Shown one piece after another: positions 35,324 through 46,431 of a DNA stretch of 49,480 nucleotides. The translations under genes and the position numbers were made by a program. Numbering within the stretch: the stretch's first letter is position 1; each line of letters starts with the position of its first letter. The notes below the pieces were generated by a model that saw nothing but the letters and a program-made list of their open reading frames with translations, was not told where the DNA came from and searched no databases. Source of the DNA: an uncultured delta proteobacterium (GTDB taxonomy: Bacteria; Myxococcota_A; Polyangia; Polyangiales; Ga0077539); contig CAIMWA010000357.1 of the NCBI GenBank assembly GCA_903845045.1, positions 1 through 49,480 on the forward strand, in the 5' to 3' direction.

Positions 35324-36406
35324 TCACATCGTCGACGGAATGCACTGACCCGTGCTCGTCGTGGCCGTCGGGTGGGTGATGCGGCACATGTAGCCCGTCG
35401 GGCAGGCGTGGCCGGTCACCGAGCAGTCGATGCGGGTGCAGATGCCGTTGTCGAAGGTGTACGTGTGCGTGCCGACCTTGAACTGCTTGCGGCACTCGTA
35501 GCCCTCGCTCGCGCGGCAGTCGCTGTTGGACATGCACGACGGCAGGCAGATGCCGATGTCACCCTCGGCCATGGTGGAGTTGATCCAGCACACGGCGCTG
35601 TCCGGGCAGTTCGACTGCGGGAGCGTCTGCATCGGCCAGATGTTGCTGCTGTTGTAGCCCTGCGGAAGGATGCACCGCGTGTAGCACGACCCGCCGTTGA
35701 AGCCGGTCTGGTACGGGTGCCCCTGGGAGTCCGGCACCACCTGCGGGCTGCACAGCGAGGAGCGGCACGTCGTCGCCGGCGTCGCCGTGGTGTCGTTGTT
35801 CGCCACGCAGGTCTGGCCCAGCGTGCGACCCGGCGGCGTGCCTCCGTCGCCCGGCACGCGGCAGCGGTTGCTCTCGTGGTCGCAGATCGTCCCCTCGGTG
35901 CACGTCGCGTCGGTGCAGATCGGGATGCAGATGTTGACCGCGTGGATCGTGCCCGCGTTGATGCCGAGGCACGAGTAGCCGTCGCGCTCGCAGTCGATGC
36001 CGTTGACGCACACGCGGGCGCAGTACCGGTGCCCGCCGGCGTTGGCGGGCTGGCAGTAGCCGTCGACGGCCTGGCCGCCGGTCATGAGCACGCACTCGTC
36101 GTCGGTGGTGCACTCGCGGTTGCACTGCCCGCTCGGCATGCCCGTGGCCGTGGCCGTCAGGCAGGTGTTGCCGTCGGCGCACTCGGCGTCGTTGCGGCAC
36201 GCGCCGTAGATCGCCTGCGGGGTGCGCGGCGGCGGACCCGTGTCCACCGGCCCGGTGTCGACGGCCACGTCGGCGCTGCCCGTGTCGGCCGTCCCCGCGT
36301 CCGTCGTCGGCGTCGTGGAGGTCGAACTCGAGCACCCGAGGGACAGCAGCAACGACCCGGTGAGCACAAGCGAAGCACGGGCAAGGGGCATGGTCCTATG
36401 GCGCAT
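35324..36406 (-). CDS. Cys-rich lipoprotein, uncharacterised
   Basis: This is 360 residues from ATG 36406; an alternative ATG at 36391 shortens it by five. The signal peptide ends LLLSLGC (lipobox), then an Asp/Thr/Pro tether follows. The mature part contains more than 20 Cys arranged in short cassettes (YGACRNDAECADGNTCL, CNRECTTDDECV, YCARVCVNGIDCERDGYSCL). These are like the Cys-rich repeats of myxobacterial surface proteins. Extensive disulfides are expected, consistent with the neighbouring thioredoxin-like lipoprotein. Ligand or partner unknown. Confidence 0.8.
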   Translation of the reverse strand: MRHRTMPLARASLVLTGSLLLSLGCSSSTSTTPTTDAGTADTGSADVAVDTGPVDTGPPPRTPQAIYGACRNDAECADGNTCLTATATGMPSGQCNRECTTDDECVLMTGGQAVDGYCQPANAGGHRYCARVCVNGIDCERDGYSCLGINAGTIHAVNICIPICTDATCTEGTICDHESNRCRVPGDGGTPPGRTLGQTCVANNDTTATPATTCRSSLCSPQVVPDSQGHPYQTGFNGGSCYTRCILPQGYNSSNIWPMQTLPQSNCPDSAVCWINSTMAEGDIGICLPSCMSNSDCRASEGYECRKQFKVGTHTYTFDNGICTRIDCSVTGHACPTGYMCRITHPTATTSTGQCIPSTM

Positions 36407-36453
36407 ATCCCAACGGCGCCGTGGTGGCAACGACTCCGCGTCGCGCGGCGTGA

Positions 36454-37539
36454 TCAACCGCCTGCCGGCGCGCCGCAATTCGGGCACTGGCGAAGCTCCG
36501 CGGCGAAGACGGTCTTGCAGTACCCGCAGGCGCGGCGCTGCACGTTCGCGTCGGGGTCGATGGGGCGCAGCGCCGGGAACACCTGCGCCATCTCCGCCGA
36601 CGACATGACGTCGTTGGGGTCGCTGGGCTGCCACACGACCTCCATCGCGTTGAGGTTGGCGTCGCCCTGCAACAGCAGCGCGAGGTCCTGGCGCAGCGTC
36701 GCGCGGTCCGTCGGCGGGCGGAACCCGAAGAAGCCCCCGCGGCGGCCCACCACCACGGTGACGACGACGAAGCCGCCGCCCTCCTCGGCGCGGGCGCGCG
36801 AGGCCGGACCCTGCACGTGCCGCACGCCGCCGGCGTCGTTGCGCACCGTCTCGACGAGAAAGCGCCCCCGCGCGTCGTTCACCGCGGCGTCGAAATTCTG
36901 CTGCGCGGCCTGCATGGTGAGGCCCTCGCCGATGGCGTGCTGGGTCATGTACGCGGCCTCGGCGAACTGCCCGAGCAGCTGACCCGTCTCCGCCGCGGCG
37001 CGCGGGAGCCCGTCGGCGGCCATGTTGCTGCGCTCGGCGATCTGCCCGATGCCCTGCTGGATCTGCGCCCGCGCGCGGGAGTCGAAGGCGACGGCGAGCA
37101 CGCCCACGGCGAAGGTGTCCTGCCGCGCGGCGCCCATGGGCATGAACGGCGGCGCTTGGCCCTGCAGCGCCGCGGTGCCGGCGTTCTTGCGCTGCACCAT
37201 CACGATGACGGCCACGACGACGAGCAGGAACAGCAGCGCGCAGCACAGCCCGCCGCCCCCGCCGCCGCCCGCGTTGGAGCCGACGCCTACGATGGGGATG
37301 ATCGGCGACACCCCGTAGGAGCCGCCCCCGCCGCCGCCGTACGAGGGCCGCGGCGACCACGACGTGCCGCTCGACGGCCGCGACCACGATCCGCCCGACG
37401 AGCTCCGCGACGAGCTTCCCGAGCCCCAGCGCGACCCGCCGAAGCTGCCGCCGGTGCGCTGAGCCAGCGCGAGCATCGGCACCAGCAGCGCCGCCGCGAG
37501 GACCACCGCCAGGAGCGCCCACCAACGTGTCTTCCGCAT
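36454..37539 (-). CDS. Membrane protein with Gly/Ser-rich region and C-terminal zinc ribbon (DUF1517-like)
   Basis: This is 361 residues from ATG 37539 (an in-frame GTG lies at 37551). A signal peptide (WWALLAVVLAAALLVPMLALA) is followed by a Ser/Gly/Arg-rich segment. A membrane helix comes next (LCCALLFLLVVVAVIVMV), preceded by a poly-Gly run. The large domain that follows has FAVGVLAVAFDSRARAQIQQ and GGGFVVVTVVVGRRG, similar in order to DUF1517 proteins of cyanobacteria and plastids. It ends with a zinc ribbon, ACGYCKTVFAAELRQCPNCG (CxxC...CxxC). Function unknown. It is the first gene of the envelope run that continues with the Cys-rich lipoprotein. Confidence 0.7.
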   Translation of the reverse strand: MRKTRWWALLAVVLAAALLVPMLALAQRTGGSFGGSRWGSGSSSRSSSGGSWSRPSSGTSWSPRPSYGGGGGGSYGVSPIIPIVGVGSNAGGGGGGGLCCALLFLLVVVAVIVMVQRKNAGTAALQGQAPPFMPMGAARQDTFAVGVLAVAFDSRARAQIQQGIGQIAERSNMAADGLPRAAAETGQLLGQFAEAAYMTQHAIGEGLTMQAAQQNFDAAVNDARGRFLVETVRNDAGGVRHVQGPASRARAEEGGGFVVVTVVVGRRGGFFGFRPPTDRATLRQDLALLLQGDANLNAMEVVWQPSDPNDVMSSAEMAQVFPALRPIDPDANVQRRACGYCKTVFAAELRQCPNCGAPAGG

Positions 37540-37611
37540 CGTGGCAGGCACGGTACGCCTGGGCGGCGAACGGTTCCAGCGCGGCGTTGGCCACCCCCCC
37601 CGGGGGGTCGG

Positions 37612-38928
37612 CTACGAAGCCCCGCCGCCCACCGGCAGGAGCTCCCGGGTGAGGTTGCGCACGCTGCGCGGACCGGTCACGACGAGGTCGTCCTCGATGC
37701 GCACGCCGCCGAAGGGGGCGAGGGCGTCGACGAGGCGCCAGTCCACGCGGCCCGCGCTGGGGCCCTCGCGCAGCGGGCGCAGCAGCGCGTCGATGAAGTA
37801 CACGCCGGGCTCGATGGTGAACACCTGGCCCTCCTCGATGACCCGGGTGTTGCGCAGAAAGGGGTTGTCCGACCGCGGCTTCACCACGGCGCAGCCCACG
37901 TCGTGCGTCTGCAGGCCCAGCGAGTGCCCCAGGCCGTGCGGCAGAAACGCCCGCGTCACGCCGCTCGCCACGGCCTCCTGCGCGGAGCACGTCACGACGC
38001 CCACGGACGCCAGCAGCGCCCCGACCTCGTCGTGCGCGCGGTCGTGCAGCGACTCGTAGAGGTCGCCCACGCGCACCGCCGCGCAGAGGCGTTGCTGCAG
38101 CGCCTCGACGCCCTCGACGAGCGCGCGAAACGCCCCGGAGGTGGCGTCGCCGCCATCGCGCACCCAGGTGCGGGTGATGTCCGAGCAGTACCCGAAGCAC
38201 GTCGCCCCCGCGTCGAGCAGCAGCGTGCGCGCGCCCTCCTTGGAGCCTCGCGCGTACGCCACGTGGTGCAGCGTGGCGGCGTGGCGGTCCAGCGCGACGA
38301 TGTTCTTGTAGGGGGTCTCGGGGTCGTCCTGCTGCGTGGCCGAGAGGTAGGCGAGGTGCAGCTCGAGCTCCGAGTCGGCGCCGCCGAAGAACGCCCGTCG
38401 CAGCGCCTCGTGGCCCGCCGCCGCCGCGCGGTTCGCCTCGGCGAGGCAGTCGATCTCGTAGGCCGTCTTGCGCACGCGCAGCGCGTCGAGGGCCGCCACG
38501 AGGGCCGCGGGGTTCGCCGTGAGACCCCAGCGCGCCGCGGTGTCGAGGTCGTCGCCGACGAACGCCACGCGCCCCTGCGGAACGTGCGCCCGCGCCGCAT
38601 CGGGGCTCCCGAGGGAGACGTGGTCGAAGGCCTCGACGAAGTGCATCGAGCGCGGCTCCGGGGCCTGCTCCCAGAAGTCCACGGCGGTGGTGCGCAGCAG
38701 CTTCGGACGGTGCCCCGCGCGGACCACCAGCGCCGCCCCCGGCTCGCTCAACGGAACCCAGTGCTGAAAGTGCGGCGTCGCCCGCAGCGGCCACCACTGG
38801 TCGTCGAAGTCGCTGCGCTTGCGGGCGCTTCCGCCGTGCACCACCACGGCGTCGAGGCCGTGCGCCGCGAGCACCGTCTCGTAGGACGCCTGCAGCGCCG
38901 CGACGTGGGCCCCGTACGCCGAGCTCAC
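37612..38928 (-). CDS. pepQ: Xaa-Pro dipeptidase, peptidase M24
   Basis: This is 438 residues from GTG 38928, which overlaps the dihydrouridine-synthase stop (GTGA). The pita-bread domain has all five metal ligands: LLLDAGATCFGYCSDITRTW (Asp, Asp), HGLGHSLGLQTHD (His), IEPGVYF (Glu) and RIEDDLVV (Glu). Length and the motif WVPL..P.A in the N-terminal domain fit PepQ. It hydrolyses Xaa-Pro dipeptides in the cytosol. Overlap with the upstream gene indicates coupled translation. Confidence 0.93.
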   Translation of the reverse strand: MSSAYGAHVAALQASYETVLAAHGLDAVVVHGGSARKRSDFDDQWWPLRATPHFQHWVPLSEPGAALVVRAGHRPKLLRTTAVDFWEQAPEPRSMHFVEAFDHVSLGSPDAARAHVPQGRVAFVGDDLDTAARWGLTANPAALVAALDALRVRKTAYEIDCLAEANRAAAAGHEALRRAFFGGADSELELHLAYLSATQQDDPETPYKNIVALDRHAATLHHVAYARGSKEGARTLLLDAGATCFGYCSDITRTWVRDGGDATSGAFRALVEGVEALQQRLCAAVRVGDLYESLHDRAHDEVGALLASVGVVTCSAQEAVASGVTRAFLPHGLGHSLGLQTHDVGCAVVKPRSDNPFLRNTRVIEEGQVFTIEPGVYFIDALLRPLREGPSAGRVDWRLVDALAPFGGVRIEDDLVVTGPRSVRNLTRELLPVGGGAS

Positions 38929-39926
38929 GCCGCCTCCGTGCCGCGCGCGGCGACCTGCTCCCGCGACGCGTCGAGGAGCTCGTAGCAGCCCTGCATGGAG
39001 TCCGTGACCACGAGCCGCTGGCGCAGCGCCGCGGCACCGGGAATGCCCTTGAGGTAGCCCGTGAGGTGCCTGCGCGTGACGGCCACGCCGTGCCGCTCGC
39101 CGCGGGCCTCGACGTTGGCCGCGAGGTGCACCTTGCAGAGCTCGATGCGCTCGTCCCAGGTCGGCGGCGCGCACTCGACGCCGGTGTCGAGGAGCGTGCG
39201 GGCCTCGCGAAAGATCCACGGGTGGTCGATGGCGCGGCGGCCCACCATGGTGCCCGCGCAGCCCGTCTCGGCGAGGGCGCGGCGCGCGTCGTCGGCGGTC
39301 TTGATGTCGCCGTTGACCACCACGGGGATGCTCACGGCCTCGCGGGCGCGGGCCGCCCAGCTCCAGTCGGCCGCGCCGGAGTGGCCCATCTGCGCGGTGC
39401 GGCAGTGCACCGTGAGGGCCTGCACGCCGGCGTCCTCGAGGCGGCGCGCGAGGTCGACGATGGGCATGTCGCTCTCGGGGCCGTAGCCGATGCGGGTCTT
39501 CACCGTGACCGGGAGCGCCACGCGCTGCACGACCATCTTCGCCATGGCGACCATCGCCGCGGGGTTGCGCAGCCAGCCCGCGCCGGCGCCGCGCGCGGCG
39601 ATCTTGGGCACCCAGCACCCGCAGTTGATGTCGAGGGCCGTCGGCGCCGCCGACTCGGCCACCGACGCGGCCTCGGCGAGGCGCTCCGGGTCGCTCCCGT
39701 AGATCTGGATCACCGTCGGCGCATCGCCCTCGGGCAGCGAGATCTTGCGCTTCGCGTTGCGGCACCCGCGCAGCAAGCCCTCGACGTTGACGAACTCGGT
39801 GACGCAGAAGCGCGCGCCGACGCTGCGGCACAGCTTGCGGAACACCGCGTCGGTGACGTCCTCCATGGGCGCGAGGATGACGGGGCGCTCGGCGTAGAGG
39901 GCCTGCAGGTTCTCGAAGGGGTTCAT
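38925..39926 (-). CDS. tRNA-dihydrouridine synthase
   Basis: This 333-residue protein starts at ATG 39926. FMN-barrel motifs are present: LAPMEDVTDAVFRKLCR, QIYGSDPERLAEAA, the catalytic-Cys strand LDINCGCW, VTVKTRIGYG, LTVHCRTAQMG, VVVNGDI and GTMVGRRAI. It reduces uridine in tRNA with NADPH and FMN. The catalytic segment reads GCW where the family has GCP. Start and stop abut pepQ (GTGA overlap), so the pair is an operon. Confidence 0.92.
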   Translation of the reverse strand: MNPFENLQALYAERPVILAPMEDVTDAVFRKLCRSVGARFCVTEFVNVEGLLRGCRNAKRKISLPEGDAPTVIQIYGSDPERLAEAASVAESAAPTALDINCGCWVPKIAARGAGAGWLRNPAAMVAMAKMVVQRVALPVTVKTRIGYGPESDMPIVDLARRLEDAGVQALTVHCRTAQMGHSGAADWSWAARAREAVSIPVVVNGDIKTADDARRALAETGCAGTMVGRRAIDHPWIFREARTLLDTGVECAPPTWDERIELCKVHLAANVEARGERHGVAVTRRHLTGYLKGIPGAAALRQRLVVTDSMQGCYELLDASREQVAARGTEAA

Positions 39927-40007
39927 CGGGGCGATGCGTCGTCGGTTACCGCATCGTGCAGCCCGGGGCCAGCGCCGCCCCGGACCGTTGTACCCTGGCC
40001 GACCCTC

Positions 40008-41204
40008 ATGCTCCCCGCACCGCGCCTCGGCGACCGAACGCTGTTCCCTGCACTCGCGGCCCGCGCATACCTCGCGCACGCCGCGCTCTCGCCGCCGTCG
40101 GCGCCGTTGCGGGCGTCCGTCGACGCGCACCTCGACGCCCTCGCGACGCACGGCGCCGGGGCCTTCGGCGGGGCCGTGGCGCAGCGCGAGCGGGTGCGCA
40201 CGAAGCTCGCGTCGATGATCAACGCCTCGGTGCGCGAGATCGCCCTGGTGCCCAACACGTCCCTCGGCGTCACCCACGTCGCCATGGCGTTCCCGTGGAA
40301 GCCCGGCGACCGCGTGCTGCTCTTCAAGGGAGAATTTCCGGCGAACGTGACGCCCTGGCAGCGCGCGGCGGCGCTCTTCGGCCTCGACATCGCCTGGGTC
40401 GACGCGGACCTCGCGCGCACCGACCCCGAGCGCTTCCTGGCCGCCGTCGATGCGGTGTGTGCGGGCGGCGTGCGCGTGGTGGCCGTGAGCGCGGTGCAGT
40501 TCCAGACGGGGCTGCGCATGCCATTGCGCGAGTTGTCCGAGCGGGCGCATCGGGTCGGGGCGGCGCTGTGCGTGGACGGCATCCAGGGCCTCGGCGCCGT
40601 GCCCGTGGACGTCGAGCGCGACGGCGTCGACGCCTACGCCGCGGGCGGCCACAAGTGGCTCATGGGCGTCGAGGGCGCGGGCATGCTGTACCTCCGCGCG
40701 GACCTCGCGCGCACGCTGCGCCCGCACCTCGCTGGGTGGCTCTCGCACGACGACGCCTTCGGGTTCCTGCTGCGCGGACCGGGGCTCTTGAGCCACGACA
40801 AAGGCTTTCGCGACGACGCCGGCCTCGTCGAGGGCGGAACCCCGTCGGCGGCGGGCTACGCGGCGCTCGAGGCGAGCCTCGACGTGCTCCTGGGCTTGGG
40901 CGTCGCGAACGTGTACGCCCACGTCAACGCGTACCTCGACGGCCTCGAGGCGGCCCTCGTCGAGCGCGGGTTCCGCAGCCTGCGCGGGGCGAACGCGGGG
41001 CAGCGGTCGTGCATCCTCGGAACGATCCCGCCGACGCACGATGCGCCGTGGTGGTCCAAGGAGCTCGCGGATCGGGGGGTGATGACGTCGTGCCCCGACG
41101 GCGTGCTGCGCTTCGCCCCGCACTGGCCCAACGACCTCGCGCGAGAGCTCCCGGCGGTGTGCGATGCCGTAGACTCCGCGCGAGAGGAGAGCCCTTCGCC
41201 GTGA
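40008..41204 (+). CDS. Class V PLP-dependent aminotransferase / cysteine-desulfurase-fold enzyme
   Basis: This is 398 residues from ATG 40008. Class V motifs: FKGEFPANVTPW, VVAVSAVQFQTGLRM, the PLP-stacking LCVDGIQGLGAVPVD, and the Schiff-base lysine in YAAGGHKWLMG. It lacks the C-terminal Cys of cysteine desulfurases, so a transaminase or lyase activity is more likely. Its last bases overlap an SDR gene (GTGA). The substrate cannot be named. Confidence 0.85.
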   Translation: MLPAPRLGDRTLFPALAARAYLAHAALSPPSAPLRASVDAHLDALATHGAGAFGGAVAQRERVRTKLASMINASVREIALVPNTSLGVTHVAMAFPWKPGDRVLLFKGEFPANVTPWQRAAALFGLDIAWVDADLARTDPERFLAAVDAVCAGGVRVVAVSAVQFQTGLRMPLRELSERAHRVGAALCVDGIQGLGAVPVDVERDGVDAYAAGGHKWLMGVEGAGMLYLRADLARTLRPHLAGWLSHDDAFGFLLRGPGLLSHDKGFRDDAGLVEGGTPSAAGYAALEASLDVLLGLGVANVYAHVNAYLDGLEAALVERGFRSLRGANAGQRSCILGTIPPTHDAPWWSKELADRGVMTSCPDGVLRFAPHWPNDLARELPAVCDAVDSAREESPSP

Positions 41205-42160
41205 GCATCGCAGACGAGGCCGTGACCGCGACCACCCCCGACGGCGAGGCCGTGGTGGTGACCGGCGCCGTGGGGCGCCTGGGCAAGCACGTGTGCCGCG
41301 TGCTGCATCGGTCCATGAAGGTCATCGGCGTCGACCGCCGCGAGTTCCCGGACCGCCCCAAGGACGTCACGCACCTGCGCATCGACCTGCGCCGCCAGAA
41401 GCTCCGCGACGTCTTTCGCGCAGGAAACGTGCGGGCCGTGGTGCACCTCGGGGTCATGCACGACCCGCGCGCCTCGGCGAGCGAGCACCACACCTGGAAC
41501 GTCGTGGGCTTCGGCAAGATGCTCGAGTCCATGGCGCAGTTCGGGGTGCGCAAGCTCGTGGTGCTCTCGAGCGCCAACGTCTACGGACCGCGCCCCGACA
41601 ACCCGCAGTTCCTCGACGAGGCATCGCCGCTGCTGGGCAGCCAGGATTTCAGCGAGATCCGCGACCTCATCGAGGTCGACATGCTCGCGCAGAGCTTCTT
41701 CTGGAGGCACCCCGGCTGCGAGACGGTGATCCTTCGGCCGACGCACATCCTCGGGGCGGTGCGCAACGCGCCGAGCAACTACCTGCGGCTCCCGGTGTCG
41801 CCCACGCTGCTGGGCTTCGACCCGATGGTGCAGGTCATCCACTACGACGACGTGGCGCAGGCCATCGCGCGGTCGCTGCGCCCCGGCGTGCGCGGAATCT
41901 TCAACCTCGCGGGCCCCGAGCCCGTGCCGCTGTCGCGCATCCTGAAGATGCTCGGACGCCCCCGGCTGCCGGTGCCCCACGGCGCCGCCAAGTCGATGCT
42001 GAAGCAGCTCTTTCGCTACCGCCTCTCGAGCTTCCCGGCGCCCGAGCTCGACCACATCCGCTACGTCTGCATGGTCGACGACCGCCGCGCGCGCGAGGCC
42101 ATGGGATGGACCCCGCAGCACTCGCTGCGCGACACCGTGCTGTCCGTCGAGCGGGCGTAG
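41201..42160 (+). CDS. Atypical NAD-dependent epimerase/dehydratase (SDR) lacking YxxxK
   Basis: This is 319 residues from GTG 41201, preceded by GAGAGGAGAG. The Rossmann start is VVVTGAVGRLGKHVCRVL (GxxGxxG). The SDR strand SSANVYGPRP is present, but where YxxxK is expected the sequence reads FSEIRDLIEVD, so Tyr and Lys are replaced. The C-terminal half has the extended-SDR features VILRPTHILG and YDDVAQAIARSL. It may bind nucleotide cofactor without classical catalysis. It is coupled to the aminotransferase gene. Confidence 0.82.
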   Translation: MSIADEAVTATTPDGEAVVVTGAVGRLGKHVCRVLHRSMKVIGVDRREFPDRPKDVTHLRIDLRRQKLRDVFRAGNVRAVVHLGVMHDPRASASEHHTWNVVGFGKMLESMAQFGVRKLVVLSSANVYGPRPDNPQFLDEASPLLGSQDFSEIRDLIEVDMLAQSFFWRHPGCETVILRPTHILGAVRNAPSNYLRLPVSPTLLGFDPMVQVIHYDDVAQAIARSLRPGVRGIFNLAGPEPVPLSRILKMLGRPRLPVPHGAAKSMLKQLFRYRLSSFPAPELDHIRYVCMVDDRRAREAMGWTPQHSLRDTVLSVERA

Positions 42161-42164
42161 CGCC

Positions 42165-42235
42165 GGGGACACAGTTACGTTGTTGCATTCCGGCCGCGCC
42201 GCCCGCCGCGAATGCAACAACGTAACTGTGTCCCC
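42165..42235. repeat. REPIN-like inverted pair of the 26-base unit
   Basis: Direct unit 42165-42190, 19-base loop 42191-42209, reverse-complement unit 42210-42235. It is 71 bases with perfect arms, between the convergent SDR and glycogen phosphorylase genes (4 bases after one stop, 12 before the other). The loop differs from that at 24068-24086, but the length is identical. Confidence 0.9.
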
Positions 42236-42247
42236 ATTGCGGACGAG

Positions 42248-44734
<2,487 letters not shown>

Positions 44735-44829
44735 GCTCGCTCCTCGGCGCCTACCATCGGGCACGACGCGCCCGCGGGGCAAACCCCGAATGCACCGCGC
44801 CCGGGGTTCTGCTACGCATCGCCCCCGTC

Positions 44830-45333
44830 GTGGGCGTGCAGCGCGGGTGCAGGGCGGCGGTTCTCGGGGTGGCGCTGGCGCTCGCCGCACGCGGGGCGCA
44901 GCTCTCGGCGCAGGCCGCGCTGGTGCTCGCCGGCGGACGCGCGCTCTCGGGCAACCGCACCGTCGGCCCCACGGTGATCCCCGACCCCATGGAGGTCTCC
45001 GTGGTCTCCGGCGGCGCCGTCGACGCGCGGCTCCTCGGCCTCGGACCGGGGTGCTTCGGCTTCGTCACCGCCGTGCCCACGGTGGCCCTGCGCGTCATGG
45101 CCCCCACCGCCGGGCTGCGGCTCTACGTCACCGCCCCGAGCGACACGACGCTCCTCGTGCACTCGGCGGGGCGCTGGGTGTGCAGCGACGACTCCTGGGG
45201 CGGAACGAACCCCACCGTCGACCTGCCCCTCGCGCCGGCGGGAACCTACGACGTCTGGGTGGGCTCGTTTCGCGCCGGCGACCAGCTTCGAAGCACGCTG
45301 CACATCACGCAGAACGCCGCGCGGCATCCGTGA
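44830..45333 (+). CDS. Secreted beta-sandwich protein, uncharacterised
   Basis: This is 167 residues from GTG 44830. A signal peptide ends AARGAQLSAQA. The mature part is beta-rich with two Cys-containing strands and a final repeat resembling a pre-peptidase C-terminal domain (LLVHSAGRWVCSDDSWGGTNPTVDLP then GTYDVWVGSF). Such domains occur in secreted proteins and bind carbohydrate or assist export, but no enzyme is attached here. It diverges from glgP with 95 bases between starts. Confidence 0.72.
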   Translation: MGVQRGCRAAVLGVALALAARGAQLSAQAALVLAGGRALSGNRTVGPTVIPDPMEVSVVSGGAVDARLLGLGPGCFGFVTAVPTVALRVMAPTAGLRLYVTAPSDTTLLVHSAGRWVCSDDSWGGTNPTVDLPLAPAGTYDVWVGSFRAGDQLRSTLHITQNAARHP

Positions 45334-45360
45334 GCGCGACGGAAGCCTGACATACGCTGT

Positions 45361-45394
45361 CAAAAACCTGTTGACTTCACAAAAACCCTTGACT
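45361..45394 (+). promoter_or_regulatory. AT-rich direct repeat containing two TTGACT boxes
   Basis: CAAAAACCTGTTGACT starts at 45361 and CAAAAACCC-TTGACT starts at 45380, giving TTGACT at 45371-45376 and 45389-45394. This stands out against very GC-rich surroundings. TTGACT resembles a -35 box, but no matching -10 follows at the right spacing. Its position about 80-115 bases before the GNAT-like gene suggests a promoter or operator. Confidence 0.5.
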
Positions 45395-45475
45395 ACAGGG
45401 CGTCGCGAAACACCACGCTCCGCGCGCGGCGCGGGGTGATCGCCGGGAGAGCCCGGACCTTCGGGGTACAACGAC

Positions 45476-46369
45476 ATGTCGATGCAGGTCCAGACGAGCC
45501 AGCGCTCCGTCATCGAAGAGGTTTCGTACCGGCGTGAGGGCATCCACGTGAGCCTCATCGTCAACCGCAGGCAGCGCACGGCGCGGCTCGTCGACTTCCT
45601 CGCCGGCAACTTTCCGCTGAAGCAGCACCGCCTCGACGAGGTCGCGCGGCGCGAGGGCATCGCGCGCATCTACACCTTCGTCGAGAAGGAGGAGAGCCTC
45701 GGCTGGGCCAAGGTCGGCTACGCCCGCGAGGGGACGATCCCCGGGTACTACAAGCGCTCCGACGCGTACCTGATGGGGCGCGTGATCAGCGACCCGCCGC
45801 TCGTCGACGAGGACGGCGGCCCGCTCACGAAGCCGGCCGACACGGCGGCGGCGGAGAAGATCCTGACGCAGGCGAAGAAGCTGCTGCCCGAGGTCACGGC
45901 GGTGAAGGGCCTCAAGATCGAGGTGCTGACGGACCTGCAGGTGACGGCGCAGGGCATGGTCCCGGCGCGCACGAAGAAGACCGCGGCGTGGTTCGACGAG
46001 CGCTTCCTGCGCTCCGGCGACCGGCTGAACGTGGTGGCCAAGGGCAAGACCACGACGCAGATGATCACCGCCGAGCTGCAGGAGCCCTTCGGCAACGCGT
46101 ACGTCCAGATCGCCATCGTGCCGACGAAGACCGACGAGGCGCGGGTGCTCGCCGGCGCGCTGCACGGGCTCCACGAGGCGCTCAAGGCGCGGGAGATCGG
46201 CTGCACCTTCGCGATGTCGCCGGTGGACTCGCCGCTGCTCGGGGCGATGTTCCTGTCCGCGGGCTACCGGCGCACCGGCGTGCTCTCGCAGCACCTGGCG
46301 CCCGGCGAGAAGCGCGGCGACGCGTTCCTGTGGGTGCGCCGCACGGCCGGCGAGGGCGACACGGCCTGA
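45476..46369 (+). CDS. GNAT-fold acetyltransferase-like protein
   Basis: This is 297 residues from ATG 45476 (a second ATG at 45482). FVEKEESLGWAKVGYAREGTIPGYYKRSDAYLMGR resembles the C-terminal part of beta-lysine acetyltransferases (AblB) and other GNAT enzymes, where 'GY..E..I.gyf...da..m' is conserved (segments here VGYAREGTIPGYYKRSDAY). A second similar segment near the C-terminus reads SAGYRRTGVLSQHLAPGEKR, so the protein may hold two degenerate GNAT lobes. The acetyl-CoA loop is not obvious. It is cytosolic, with no signal peptide. Confidence 0.6.
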   Translation: MSMQVQTSQRSVIEEVSYRREGIHVSLIVNRRQRTARLVDFLAGNFPLKQHRLDEVARREGIARIYTFVEKEESLGWAKVGYAREGTIPGYYKRSDAYLMGRVISDPPLVDEDGGPLTKPADTAAAEKILTQAKKLLPEVTAVKGLKIEVLTDLQVTAQGMVPARTKKTAAWFDERFLRSGDRLNVVAKGKTTTQMITAELQEPFGNAYVQIAIVPTKTDEARVLAGALHGLHEALKAREIGCTFAMSPVDSPLLGAMFLSAGYRRTGVLSQHLAPGEKRGDAFLWVRRTAGEGDTA

Positions 46370-46431
46370 GGCGGGCGAAGGCCTCCGCCGGGAAGTTTTC
46401 GTCCGTCGCGGAGCCGGGATAGGCTCTGCGC

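Noticed and set aside
40856..42220. Minus-strand frame antisense to the aminotransferase and SDR genes
   Set aside because: It starts inside the REP-like element and has no recognisable domain; the plus-strand genes are well supported.
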